This document shows positions 6,122 to 11,907 of a DNA stretch of 11,907 nt, one piece after another; the first letter of the stretch is position 1; each line of letters begins with the position of its first letter. The stretch spans positions 1 through 11,907 of the forward strand of contig SFQZ01000079.1 of assembly GCA_004562915.1 (NCBI GenBank). Direction: 5' to 3'. A program made the translations under genes and the position numbers. Source of the stretch: a bacterium. GTDB taxonomy: Bacteria; Bacillota_A; Clostridia; Lachnospirales; Lachnospiraceae. The notes beneath the pieces are model-generated. The model saw only the letters and a program-made list of their open reading frames with translations, searched no databases and had not been told where the DNA came from.

Positions 6122-7002
6122 CTACAATTCTACATTAAAGAGGTTCCGGAGCTGATTCACGATATCATCACTGCTTGCTTTCAAAGCAGATACCTCATTG
6201 ATTGCCGAAAGTTTCTCCAGTTCACCGTTATCATCCAGATAATTATAGGATATGGTATATACGGGTACCTGTAATCCTGCAACGATCGGTGTAATCCGAT
6301 CCAGACTGTATCCTTCATTCTGCTCACCGTCTGTCAGAACGAACATCATCTGCTTAACATTCTCCACACCGGATTCTTTCAATTCCTGTGTCTTCTCCTG
6401 CAGCATATTCAATCCTACGAGAACCGCATCATAAGTTGCGGTTGTCCCGGCTTCTGAAAGACTTTTTACTTCTCCGCAAAAATATGCTTTTTGCCGCGCA
6501 TCAAATTTATTGATCGGAAGATTTATAGTCACATCACCGGAATAGCTAATAAGTCCGATATAATGTTCCTGACCAATACAGGCGGATGCGTTTACCAATG
6601 ACGATTTCAGGGAATTCAGCGGTTCCCCTCCCATAGATCCGGATACATCTGCCACAAAAACAGCTACAACCGGTCTTCCTCCGTTTTTGTTCTGCTTCCA
6701 GACTTTTTGTGCTGTCAGATATCCTGTCCCGTCCAGTCCCGGATCATCCGACTGATAATCATCATGTCTGCCAAATCCTTTTTCCTGAGCTAATTTCTGA
6801 TTTTCTTCCGACAGACAGTATTCTGTAAACAGTTTCGCTGCTTCTTTTTTGTCATCCGTGCAGCCATCAGAAAATCAGCCATATCCATAGTCCCATATCC
6901 GTTTATCAGACGGGTCATTTCTTCACTGATTTCCATAAGTGCGTCTGTCTGGAGGGCAGCTTCTTTTTGCTGTTTTTTTCTTTGACCATTGGTTTCTTTC
7001 AA
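6122..7002 (-). pseudogene. von Willebrand factor A (VWA) domain gene, split by a -1 frameshift
   Basis: The 3' part, open from 6874 to the stop at 6122, encodes a VWA domain. MIDAS residues are in VADVSGSMGGEP, the Thr in GTTATYD, and LTDGEQNEG. It is preceded by DPGLDGTGYLTAQKVWKQN, so the first in-frame GTG at 6655 is inside the protein and not its real start. The 5' part lies in another frame (7002-6790, TTG start, 70 codons); up to MADFLMAARMTK it looks like a normal helical N-terminus, then it ends. The frames join by a -1 shift, for instance at A AAA AAG (6844-6850), giving about 293 residues. There is no signal peptide or membrane helix. The function is unknown; VWA domains bind protein partners through a metal ion. 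This may be a true frameshift, a sequence error or programmed frameshifting. Confidence 0.75.
6844..6850 (-). other. A AAA AAG slippery heptamer at the VWA frame junction
   Basis: In the frame of the 5' part, the codons read ACA AAA AAG, so the heptamer A AAA AAG has the same phase as the dnaX frameshift site. A -1 slip would continue as AAA AAA GAA GCA and lead straight into the VWA frame. No strong internal ribosome site upstream and only a weak ACAG/CTGT stem downstream were seen. Confidence 0.45.
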
Positions 7003-7049
7003 AACTCATCCCCCACAAATTCTGTCATTTTCCACATCATTATAGATAT

Positions 7050-7058
7050 AGTATATCA
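7050..7058 (-). promoter_or_regulatory. Weak candidate promoter of the VWA gene
   Basis: TGATATACT on the minus strand is an extended -10 element (TG-n-TATACT), with only a poor -35 (TAGATT) 17 bp upstream. It would give a leader of about 40 nt before the TTG start. The rest of 7059-7162 is AT-rich, with no gene or clear signal seen. Confidence 0.35.
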
Positions 7059-7162
7059 TAAATTTACAAAAAATCTATATTTACTGTATTTATCCTTCCT
7101 AGTGCTCCACGGTGAATGATAAAATACCCCTTATTTGTCCCTTTTTCAGTAATAAACAAATC

Positions 7163-7203
7163 AAAAACCGCCAGAATATCAATAAAACTAATACTTTGAC
7201 GGT
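7163..7203 (-). terminator. Intrinsic terminator after tRNA-Thr
   Basis: On the minus strand, arms ACCGTCAAAGTAT and ATATTCTGGCGGT (7167-7203) pair with one mismatch and a few G-U pairs around an 11-nt loop. TTTTT follows (7163-7167). It lies 20 nt past the tRNA 3' end, so it would end the tRNA transcript before the VWA gene. Confidence 0.7.
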
Positions 7204-7223
7204 CTTTTCCGGCAACAAAAAAA

Positions 7224-7295
7224 GCTGATGACGGGAATCGAACCCGTGACCTCCGCCTTACCAAGGCGACGCTCTACCGACTGAGCCACATCAGC
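7224..7295 (-). tRNA. tRNA-Thr (anticodon GGT)
   Basis: The 72-nt cloverleaf is complete: acceptor GCTGATG/CATCAGC, D arm GCTC/GAGC with AGTCGGTA loop, anticodon stem TCGCC/GGCGG with loop TTGGTAA (anticodon GGT, codons ACC/ACU), and T arm ACGGG/CCCGT with loop TTCGAAT. CCA is not encoded; a T run follows at once. It sits downstream of sigH with its own promoter, hairpin leader and terminator. Confidence 0.97.
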
Positions 7296-7297
7296 AT

Positions 7298-7333
7298 CTG
7301 TAGCTTTCTGACAGCTTTTTCTGTCCGCTACAG
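7298..7333 (-). other. Hairpin in the 5' leader of tRNA-Thr
   Basis: CTGTAGC pairs with GCTACAG (outer arms 7298-7304 and 7327-7333), with an inner GACAG/CTGTC stem and a small AAAAAG loop. It ends 2 nt before the mature tRNA and begins about where transcription should start, so it fills the leader. No T run follows on either strand, so it is not a terminator. Confidence 0.6.
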
Positions 7334-7339
7334 TTAGAT

Positions 7340-7368
7340 AGTTTAGCAAAAAGGGATGTAAAAGTCAA
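7340..7368 (-). promoter_or_regulatory. Promoter of tRNA-Thr
   Basis: TTGACT (7363-7368) and TAAACT (7340-7345) are separated by exactly 17 bp. The -35 lies only about 10 bp past the sigH stop codon. This gives the tRNA its own promoter, independent of the cysE-sigH cluster. Confidence 0.75.
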
Positions 7369-7377
7369 GTATTATTT

Positions 7378-7986
7378 TCAGTTTTTTGACGATATTTGTA
7401 CACCAACGCATTCCTTGACTTTTCCTCTGATTCTCTGGAGAGCATTATCAATAGATTTCGGTGTTTTACCAAGCTTCTCTGCAATCTGAAGATAATTATC
7501 TCCGTCCAGATACATCATAAGCACCTGATTTTCAAAACTGCTCAGCTGCTTCCGGATTTTCTTTTCCAGGTGTGCCGCATTTTCCTGGGCAATCACAATG
7601 TTTTCAGGGCTTTGCTGAAAGATATTGTATACCTCTTCTTCCCATTCTTCACTGTTAATCGACACATAAGAATTCAGGGGCTGATGCTTTTGCCTGTTTG
7701 AAGACTGAATCGCATGGTAAAGCTGGCGATCCACACAAAGCTGGGCAAAAGTACGAAAAGAAGCGTCTTTTTCTTTCCGATAATCTCTCACAGCCTTAAA
7801 AAGTCCGATCATCCCCTCCTGAATCAGGTCATCCTGATCACCGCCTACCAGATATAAAACTCTGACCTTTTTCCGAACCATGGATTTGTATTTGTCAATG
7901 ATATAATCCATCACATCCGGTTCACCCTGGCGGAGCATATCTATCAGTTCTTCATCCGTAAACTGTGTATAATCTTTCATCCTCAT
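7378..7986 (-). CDS. sigH: RNA polymerase sigma factor SigH (sigma-30 type)
   Basis: This 202-residue sigma-70-family factor is about the usual SigH length. Region 2 is visible in DQDDLIQEGMIGLFKAVRDY with FAQLCVDRQLYHAI behind it, followed by the SigH-typical SSNRQKHQPLNSYVS. The region 4 helix-turn-helix is YLQIAEKLGKTPKSIDNALQ near the C-terminus. In Bacilli it directs early-sporulation and stationary-phase genes; many non-sporulating relatives keep it, so its role here is open. The position after rlmB matches other Firmicutes. ATG 7986 overlaps the rlmB stop by 4 nt, but AGAGAGG is better spaced for the second ATG at 7980 (MKDYTQF), so the protein may start two codons later. Confidence 0.9.
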   Translation of the reverse strand: MRMKDYTQFTDEELIDMLRQGEPDVMDYIIDKYKSMVRKKVRVLYLVGGDQDDLIQEGMIGLFKAVRDYRKEKDASFRTFAQLCVDRQLYHAIQSSNRQKHQPLNSYVSINSEEWEEEVYNIFQQSPENIVIAQENAAHLEKKIRKQLSSFENQVLMMYLDGDNYLQIAEKLGKTPKSIDNALQRIRGKVKECVGVQISSKN

Positions 7987-8714
7987 CCTCTCTGGCGCGC
8001 AATCTCAAATGACAGAATCCCCGCAGCAACAGAAGCATTCAGAGAATCTATATCGCCTTTCATGGGAATTGATGCCACAAAATCACAGTTTTCTTTTACC
8101 AGACGGCTTACTCCTTCACCTTCATTTCCAATTACAAGGCCGATAGAACCTTTCAGATCCAGATCATAATATGGTGTTCCGCCCATATCTGCGCAGACAA
8201 ACCACATACCTTCTTTTTTCAGCTGTTCCATCGTTGCCTTCAGATTGGTAACCTTGGCAACCGGTGTATAATTCAAAGCTCCCGCTGAAGTTCTTGCAAC
8301 CACTGCGGTAAGACCTACCGCTCTCCGTTTAGGGATGATCACTCCATGGGCTCCCGCCAGATTCGCTGTACGAATCATCGCTCCCAGATTATGTGGATCT
8401 TCAATATTATCCAGCAGAAGAATAAACGGAGGCTCACCTTTTTCTCTGGCTCGCTGCAAAATATCCTCCACAGTCACATATTCATAGGATGCCGCTACAG
8501 CGATCACCCCCTGATGCTTTCCTGTCTCCGACAACTGATCCAGTCGCTCTTTTTTTACATAATTAATAATGGTTTCATGTTTTTTCGCCTCGCGGGCAAT
8601 GGTTTTTACCGGTCCGTCCTGGCATCCGTCCAGAATATACAGTTTATCTATAGTCTTTCCTGAACGAAATGCTTCCAGCACGGCATTTCTTCCCTCGATT
8701 TTATTTTCCGTCAT
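7983..8714 (-). CDS. rlmB: 23S rRNA 2'-O-methyltransferase, RlmB/TrmH (SpoU) family
   Basis: This 243-residue AdoMet-dependent enzyme is expected to 2'-O-methylate a guanosine in 23S rRNA (Gm2251 in E. coli). The N-terminal 75 residues form the L30e-like RNA-binding domain (IEGRNAVLEAFRSGKTIDKL). The SPOUT knot motifs follow: DNIEDPHNLGAMIRTANLAG at 102-121 (N109, R115), IGLVIGNEGEGVSRL at 191-205 (E198), and IPMKGDIDSLNASVAAGI at 216-233 (N226). Length is complete. ATG 8714 overlaps the mrnC end by 14 nt and has GGAGG 5 nt upstream inside mrnC, which suggests coupled translation. In Bacillus a yacP/rae1 gene follows; here sigH follows directly. The exact target nucleotide is inferred from family only. 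Confidence 0.92.
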   Translation of the reverse strand: MTENKIEGRNAVLEAFRSGKTIDKLYILDGCQDGPVKTIAREAKKHETIINYVKKERLDQLSETGKHQGVIAVAASYEYVTVEDILQRAREKGEPPFILLLDNIEDPHNLGAMIRTANLAGAHGVIIPKRRAVGLTAVVARTSAGALNYTPVAKVTNLKATMEQLKKEGMWFVCADMGGTPYYDLDLKGSIGLVIGNEGEGVSRLVKENCDFVASIPMKGDIDSLNASVAAGILSFEIARQRG

Positions 8715-9132
8715 CCAGCGCCTCCAATCCGATTTTGATCAAATCTATCATTCTGTGATATTGTCCGGTCAGATACAGATATCCCATCACTGCTTCAAAA
8801 CCTGTAGCGCGGCGATATTCTCCTGTTGTAGCGTTTTTTGCCGTCGTATAGGATTTGGCATTTCTTCCCCTTTTATACACTGCTTCTTCTTCCGGCGTAA
8901 ATAATGGTTCCAAAACGGCTACCATAGCTGACTGCGCAGGGGCTTTCACCAGACGGCTTGCTCTTTTATGAAGCTTATTAGCCTGACAATTTCCCTGCTT
9001 GACTAATATCGTTCTGATATACAATTCATAGATACCATCGCCGATATACGCCAATGTAAGGGGAGAATACGTTCTGATATCCGGATCATTCAGCTGAAAC
9101 TGATCCATCAGATATTTTATGCTCTCTTCCAT
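8701..9132 (-). CDS. mrnC: Mini-ribonuclease 3 (MrnC)
   Basis: This 143-residue protein is an RNase III-like catalytic domain without the double-stranded RNA-binding domain, as in Mini-III, which matures 23S rRNA ends in Bacillus. The signature is SPLTLAYIGDGIYELYIRT near residues 23-42, with D32 as catalytic acid. KLHKRASRLVKAPAQ and EEAVYKRGRNAKS are also typical, followed by YRRATGFEAVMGYLYLTG with the second acidic site. The length is normal. ATG 9132 overlaps the cysS end by 16 nt. The gene order cysS-mrnC-rlmB is conserved in Firmicutes and supports the call. Confidence 0.93.
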   Translation of the reverse strand: MEESIKYLMDQFQLNDPDIRTYSPLTLAYIGDGIYELYIRTILVKQGNCQANKLHKRASRLVKAPAQSAMVAVLEPLFTPEEEAVYKRGRNAKSYTTAKNATTGEYRRATGFEAVMGYLYLTGQYHRMIDLIKIGLEALDDGK

Positions 9133-10523
9133 TTTACGCCCTCTCTGGTATCCTCCAGAATAATTCCCTGAGACAGCAGCTGATCGCGAATTTCATCTGC
9201 ACGTTTAAAATCTCTTGCTTTTCTGGCCGCCTGACGTTCCGCGATCAATTTTTCAATTTCATCATCCAGACTTTCTTCTTTTTTATCCACAAGCAATCCC
9301 AGAATGTCGCTGAGGAAAACGATCTCCTCTTTCAGTTTTTCAGCAAATTCTTTCGAGGATTTTTCTCCCGCATTTGTATTAGCAAACTTTACAAGTTCAA
9401 AGACAGCAGATACCGCATCTGCCGTATTCAGATCGTCATCCATAGCTTCTTCAAATTTCTGTCTGTATACTCCCATTTCTTTCAGAAGCGCCTGCTCTTC
9501 TTCTGAAAGATTTTCGCTCTGTGCAGCCTCTGATAAATGTTTCAGATTTGTCACTGCAGTCACAATTCTCTCCAGAGCGTTTTTAGATGACTCCATGATT
9601 TCCTGACTGAAATTAAGAGGACTGCGGTAATGAGCGCTGAGCATAAAGAAACGTAGAACCTGAAGGTCATACTTTTCTCCGATTTCCCTTACGGTAAAGA
9701 AATTACCCAGAGATTTGGACATTTTACGATTATCAATATTTAAGAATCCATTGTGCAGCCAATAACGGGCAAATATTTTTCCGTTGCAGCATTCACTCTG
9801 TGCAATCTCATTTTCATGATGCGGGAAAATAAGATCCTCACCGCCTGCATGAATATCAATTTCTTCCCCCAGATATTTTTTAGACATTACAGAGCATTCA
9901 ATATGCCAGCCCGGGCGTCCTTCCCCCCAGGGAGATACCCAGAATGGTTCCCCTTCTTTTTTCGGCTTCCACAGAACGAAATCCAGCGGATCTTCTTTCT
10001 GATCTTCACCGGATACCAGCAATGAACGATTACCCGAGCGAAGGTCATCCAGGTTTTTGTGAGATAATTTCCCGTATTCATTAAACTTTCTGGTACGAAA
10101 ATATACAGTACCATCCACTGCATACGCATAGCCCTTATTCATCAGCGTCTGAATCATTTCAATCATACCATTGATTTCTTTTGTGGCCTGAGGATGTGTA
10201 GTAGCAGGTTTTACATTCATATCTGCCATATCTTTCTTGCACTCTTTGATGTATCTTTCAGAAATCTCTTCCGCTGATACCCCTTCTTCTATAGCCTTTT
10301 TAATAATCTTGTCATCTACATCTGTAAAATTGGATACAAAATTCACTTCATACCCTTTATACTCCATGTAACGACGCGCCGTATCAAAAACGATCATAGG
10401 GCGGGCATTGCCAATATGGATAAAATTGTAAACCGTAGGACCACAGACATACATCTTAACTTTACCCTCTTCCAGAGGTACAAACTCTTCTTTTCTTTTC
10501 GTGAGTGTATTATACAGCTTCAT
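9117..10523 (-). CDS. cysS: Cysteinyl-tRNA synthetase
   Basis: This 468-residue class I synthetase charges tRNA-Cys with cysteine. The HIGH-type motif is HIGN at 36-39, and KMSKS is at 267-271 (NRKMSKSLGNF). The zinc ligands fit C27 (YVCGPTVYN), C210 (GWHIECSVMS), H235 and E239 (FPHHENEIAQSE). The C-terminal DALR region with DDLNTADAVSAVFEL and the final tRNA-binding part (AARKARDFKRADEIRDQL) are complete. I chose ATG 10523 (MKLYNTLTKR) because it matches the family N-terminus and has AAAGGAG upstream; the frame is open further 5' but that part lies inside cysE. It overlaps cysE by 14 nt and mrnC by 16 nt. The Cys T-box upstream of cysE likely controls it. Confidence 0.96.
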   Translation of the reverse strand: MKLYNTLTKRKEEFVPLEEGKVKMYVCGPTVYNFIHIGNARPMIVFDTARRYMEYKGYEVNFVSNFTDVDDKIIKKAIEEGVSAEEISERYIKECKKDMADMNVKPATTHPQATKEINGMIEMIQTLMNKGYAYAVDGTVYFRTRKFNEYGKLSHKNLDDLRSGNRSLLVSGEDQKEDPLDFVLWKPKKEGEPFWVSPWGEGRPGWHIECSVMSKKYLGEEIDIHAGGEDLIFPHHENEIAQSECCNGKIFARYWLHNGFLNIDNRKMSKSLGNFFTVREIGEKYDLQVLRFFMLSAHYRSPLNFSQEIMESSKNALERIVTAVTNLKHLSEAAQSENLSEEEQALLKEMGVYRQKFEEAMDDDLNTADAVSAVFELVKFANTNAGEKSSKEFAEKLKEEIVFLSDILGLLVDKKEESLDDEIEKLIAERQAARKARDFKRADEIRDQLLSQGIILEDTREGVKWKRA

Positions 10524-11205
10524 TTTCTTTATTCTCCTTTTCTTTTCTGATATATATACGCATTTCCTTTTCAAGTTCCAGTACCCGATTCGTAAGTTCC
10601 GTATTTTCTCTCTGCAATGTACGGATATCATCCCTCATAGGATCCGGTAAATGGCCATGATCCATACTGCTTCTGGGTACTTTCACATTTTTCTGACGCA
10701 CCACGCGGCCCGGTATTCCCACTACTGTACAATTTGGCGGAACCTCTTCTAATACCACAGAACCGGCACCAATCTTGGAATTTGCTCCGATCGTAAAGGA
10801 ACCTATGATCTTTGCTCCCGCGCTGACCATTACATTATCTTCCAAAGTAGGATGTCTCTTACCCGTCTCTTTTCCATTTCCTCCCAGAGTCACTCCCTGA
10901 TATAACGTAACATTGTCACCGATAATCGTTGTTTCTCCAATGATCACTCCGCTTCCATGATCAATAAATAGTCCTTTTCCAATCGTTGCTCCCGGATGGA
11001 TCTCAATTCCGGTCTTTCTTGCCGCTCGCTGGGAAATCCAACGGGCCAGAAAATAATGTCCTTTTAAATACAGTTTATGTGCTCTCCGATATTGGATCAT
11101 AACTCGAAAACTGGGATAAAGTAACACTTCCAAAGGAGTCTTGATCGCAGGGTCTCGCTCCTGTATCACCTGAAATTCCTCTTTGATATATTTAATAAAA
11201 CTCAA
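10510..11205 (-). CDS. cysE: Serine O-acetyltransferase
   Basis: This 231-residue enzyme makes O-acetyl-L-serine from serine and acetyl-CoA, the first step of cysteine synthesis. After a short helical N-terminus (ERDPAIKTPLEVLLYPSF), the left-handed beta-helix follows: GIEIHPGATIGKGLFIDHGS with catalytic H83, VIIGETTIIGDNVTLYQGVTLGG, and KIGAGSVVLEEVPPNCTVVGIPGRVV. The last 40 residues (about 190-225) form an unusual charged coiled coil with a leucine heptad and a lysine/glutamate-rich tail. The start is TTG 11205, chosen because AGGAGG lies 7 nt upstream and no better ATG exists. It heads the cysE-cysS-mrnC-rlmB-sigH cluster behind a Cys T-box, about 150 nt past the T-box terminator. Confidence 0.95.
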   Translation of the reverse strand: MSFIKYIKEEFQVIQERDPAIKTPLEVLLYPSFRVMIQYRRAHKLYLKGHYFLARWISQRAARKTGIEIHPGATIGKGLFIDHGSGVIIGETTIIGDNVTLYQGVTLGGNGKETGKRHPTLEDNVMVSAGAKIIGSFTIGANSKIGAGSVVLEEVPPNCTVVGIPGRVVRQKNVKVPRSSMDHGHLPDPMRDDIRTLQRENTELTNRVLELEKEMRIYIRKEKENKENEAV

Positions 11206-11207
11206 GT

Positions 11208-11300
11208 TTATTCCTCCTGTCTGAGAAATTTAATTACCATGTCAAGAGTGATTACGGATTGTTTCGCCACGAGCAGCTTTCCTATGCGCATCGTGTGCAT
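11208..11300 (-). CDS. Possible 30-residue small ORF directly ahead of cysE
   Basis: An open frame from ATG 11300 encodes a peptide starting MHTMRIGKLLVAKQ and ending VIKFLRQEE. Its TAA lies 2 nt before the cysE TTG, so its last codons contain the AGGAGG of cysE, an arrangement suited to coupled translation. It lacks Cys, unlike a classic Cys attenuator peptide. Its own ribosome site (GGGGG, 1 nt from ATG) is poor. I do not recognise it, and a chance frame is quite possible. Confidence 0.3.
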   Translation of the reverse strand: MHTMRIGKLLVAKQSVITLDMVIKFLRQEE

Positions 11301-11352
11301 TCCCCCGGAGGTTTTTATATGATAGGAAAATCAGAGGACTTTCCTAAAATAC

Positions 11353-11398
11353 AAAAAACCACAGATTTTTCATCACAAGAGACGAAATAATCCGCGGT
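11353..11398 (-). terminator. T-box-controlled intrinsic terminator
   Basis: On the minus strand, ACCGCGGATT (11389-11398) pairs with AATCTGTGGT (11358-11367), 10 pairs including two G-U, followed by TTTTTT (11353-11358). The 5' arm lies within the T-box sequence itself, so this hairpin and the antiterminator (AAGAG 11403-11407 with CTCTT 11377-11381) exclude each other. Together they decide whether cysE and cysS are transcribed. Confidence 0.85.
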
Positions 11399-11632
11399 TC
11401 CACTCTTATTAAAGATGAATCTTTCATCCTTTCCGGATGTACCTTCATCTTTCCCTCTCCCACGTAACGTGTGGATACGGATCCGGCTATCTGACCTTTA
11501 CCGTTCACCGAATCAGCTCCCGGACGCACTTCTCTGCCCTGTTCCCGAGACAGCTTTCAGCCGCTGACCGTCCCTCTCTGTGTTCACTGAGACAGATACT
11601 CTTTCCGTTCTCTGCTTTTTTCAATTTCTTAA
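11368..11632 (-). promoter_or_regulatory. T-box leader sensing tRNA-Cys
   Basis: The conserved AGAGTGGAACCGCGG box is at 11392-11406. Stem I landmarks lie upstream: GAACGGAAAGAGTA, then AGAGAGGGACGG, GGCTGAAAGC, and AAGTGCGTCC with specifier TGC (Cys, 11526-11528) before GGAGCTG. The antiterminator bulge reads UGGA, which pairs with a UCCA tRNA end, i.e. discriminator U73 as in tRNA-Cys. Uncharged tRNA-Cys should stabilise the antiterminator and allow expression of cysE and cysS. Exact borders are approximate. Confidence 0.93.
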
Positions 11633-11635
11633 CTT

Positions 11636-11664
11636 AGTGTATGCAAAAATCCCGATTTTGTCAA
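11636..11664 (-). promoter_or_regulatory. Promoter of the T-box/cysE-cysS transcript
   Basis: TTGACA (11659-11664) and TACACT (11636-11641) are separated by exactly 17 bp on the minus strand. The promoter lies about 27 bp past the ispF stop and just before T-box stem I, so the cys genes have their own transcript. No terminator was seen between ispF and this promoter. Confidence 0.82.
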
Positions 11665-11690
11665 CCTTTTCGTGGATTCTTTTACAGCGT

Positions 11691-11907
11691 TTATCTTTTT
11701 TCGATCGCACAGATTGCCTGACTGGATATTCCCTGCAAACTACCTGTAAATCCCAGTCCTTCTTCTGTTGTTGCCTTAATATTAACCTGATCTGCAGATA
11801 ATTCCAGTGCTTCTGCCACATTTTCAATCATAGTATCCATATAGGGCAGAAGCTTGGGTTTCTGCGCAATGATCGTCGCATCAATATTTACAATATAATA
11901 TCCTTTC
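11691..11907 (-). CDS. ispF: 2-C-methyl-D-erythritol 2,4-cyclodiphosphate synthase, C-terminal part
   Basis: The frame is open from the window edge to TAA at 11691-11693, giving 71 residues. It matches the C-terminal half of IspF of the MEP isoprenoid pathway: VNIDATIIAQKPKLLPYMDTM, then NVAEALEL, VNIKATTEEGLGFTGS with the conserved Thr-Glu-GLGF motif, and GISSQAICAIEKR at the end. IspF makes MEcPP in the cytosol as a trimer. The N-terminal part is missing, so it may be stand-alone IspF or the end of a fused IspDF. An ispF gene upstream of cysE is usual in Firmicutes, though gltX often sits between them and is absent here. Confidence 0.93.
   Translation of the reverse strand, partial: KGYYIVNIDATIIAQKPKLLPYMDTMIENVAEALELSADQVNIKATTEEGLGFTGSLQGISSQAICAIEKR

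Noticed and set aside
7064..7264. 66-codon minus-strand frame beginning MVRRRSRVRFPSS
   Set aside because: It starts inside tRNA-Thr; the Arg-rich start is the T arm read as protein. It runs over the tRNA terminator and has no homology signs.
10524..10631. N-terminal extension of cysS beginning MISVHCREK
   Set aside because: It lies wholly inside cysE, has no ribosome site, and the family N-terminus MKLYNTLTKR starts at 10523 behind AAAGGAG.
11206..11256. Second promoter with TTGACA just ahead of cysE
   Set aside because: The -35 like TTGACA is present near 11250, but the 17-bp spaced hexamer is AGACAG, not a -10 box; the T-box promoter further up is much better.
11621..11827. 68-codon minus-strand frame rich in Gln/Lys/Arg
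   Set aside because: It is an out-of-frame shadow of the ispF end that also runs over the cys promoter.
1..11907. CRISPR array, insertion sequence, phage or new defence operon
   Set aside because: No regularly spaced repeats, terminal repeats, transposase, integrase or defence nuclease was found on either strand.

Overview
The window looks like chromosomal DNA of a low-GC Firmicute, most likely a gut Lachnospiraceae (Clostridia). The grounds are the cysE-cysS-mrnC-rlmB-sigH gene order, the Cys T-box, the Mg2+ M-box riboswitch ahead of mgtE, strong AGGAGG-type ribosome binding sites, and a GH51/GH29 glycosidase cluster with AraC-type regulators. Genus and species cannot be fixed from the sequence alone.

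Left part (1-4360): the last 39 codons of one AraC-family regulator (+) run into a bidirectional terminator. On the minus strand, reading right to left, an operon encodes a cytoplasmic GH51 alpha-L-arabinofuranosidase, a small cupin and a GH29 alpha-L-fucosidase. A second AraC-family regulator (+) is divergent from the arabinofuranosidase. The shared 231-bp region has a promoter on each strand and a direct repeat with 21-bp periodicity that is a good candidate AraC operator. Together this reads as a small sugar-responsive unit that trims arabinose- and fucose-bearing plant oligosaccharides inside the cell.

Middle (4338-7002): mgtE (Mg2+ channel/transporter, minus strand) overlaps the araC gene tail-to-tail by 23 bp. 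Its leader is complex: a consensus promoter, an 18-bp palindrome at the expected start point, an M-box aptamer, an intrinsic terminator with a perfect 10-nt antiterminator pairing, a further hairpin, and a short upstream reading frame overlapping the mgtE start. Next is a von Willebrand factor A gene split over two frames, with a dnaX-like A AAA AAG heptamer at a possible junction.

Right part (7163-11907): a tRNA-Thr(GGT) gene has its own promoter, a structured 5' leader and a terminator. Upstream of it is the tightly overlapping cluster cysE-cysS-mrnC-rlmB-sigH, preceded by a promoter and a T-box with a TGC (Cys) specifier and a UGGA bulge that fits the U73 discriminator of tRNA-Cys. Serine acetyltransferase and cysteinyl-tRNA synthetase are thus tied to the charging of tRNA-Cys. 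The window ends in the C-terminal part of ispF.

I saw no CRISPR array, insertion sequence, phage gene or clearly new defence system. The more unusual points are the frameshifted VWA gene, the mgtE leader, the 21-bp repeat, the structured tRNA leader and a 30-codon frame just before cysE.
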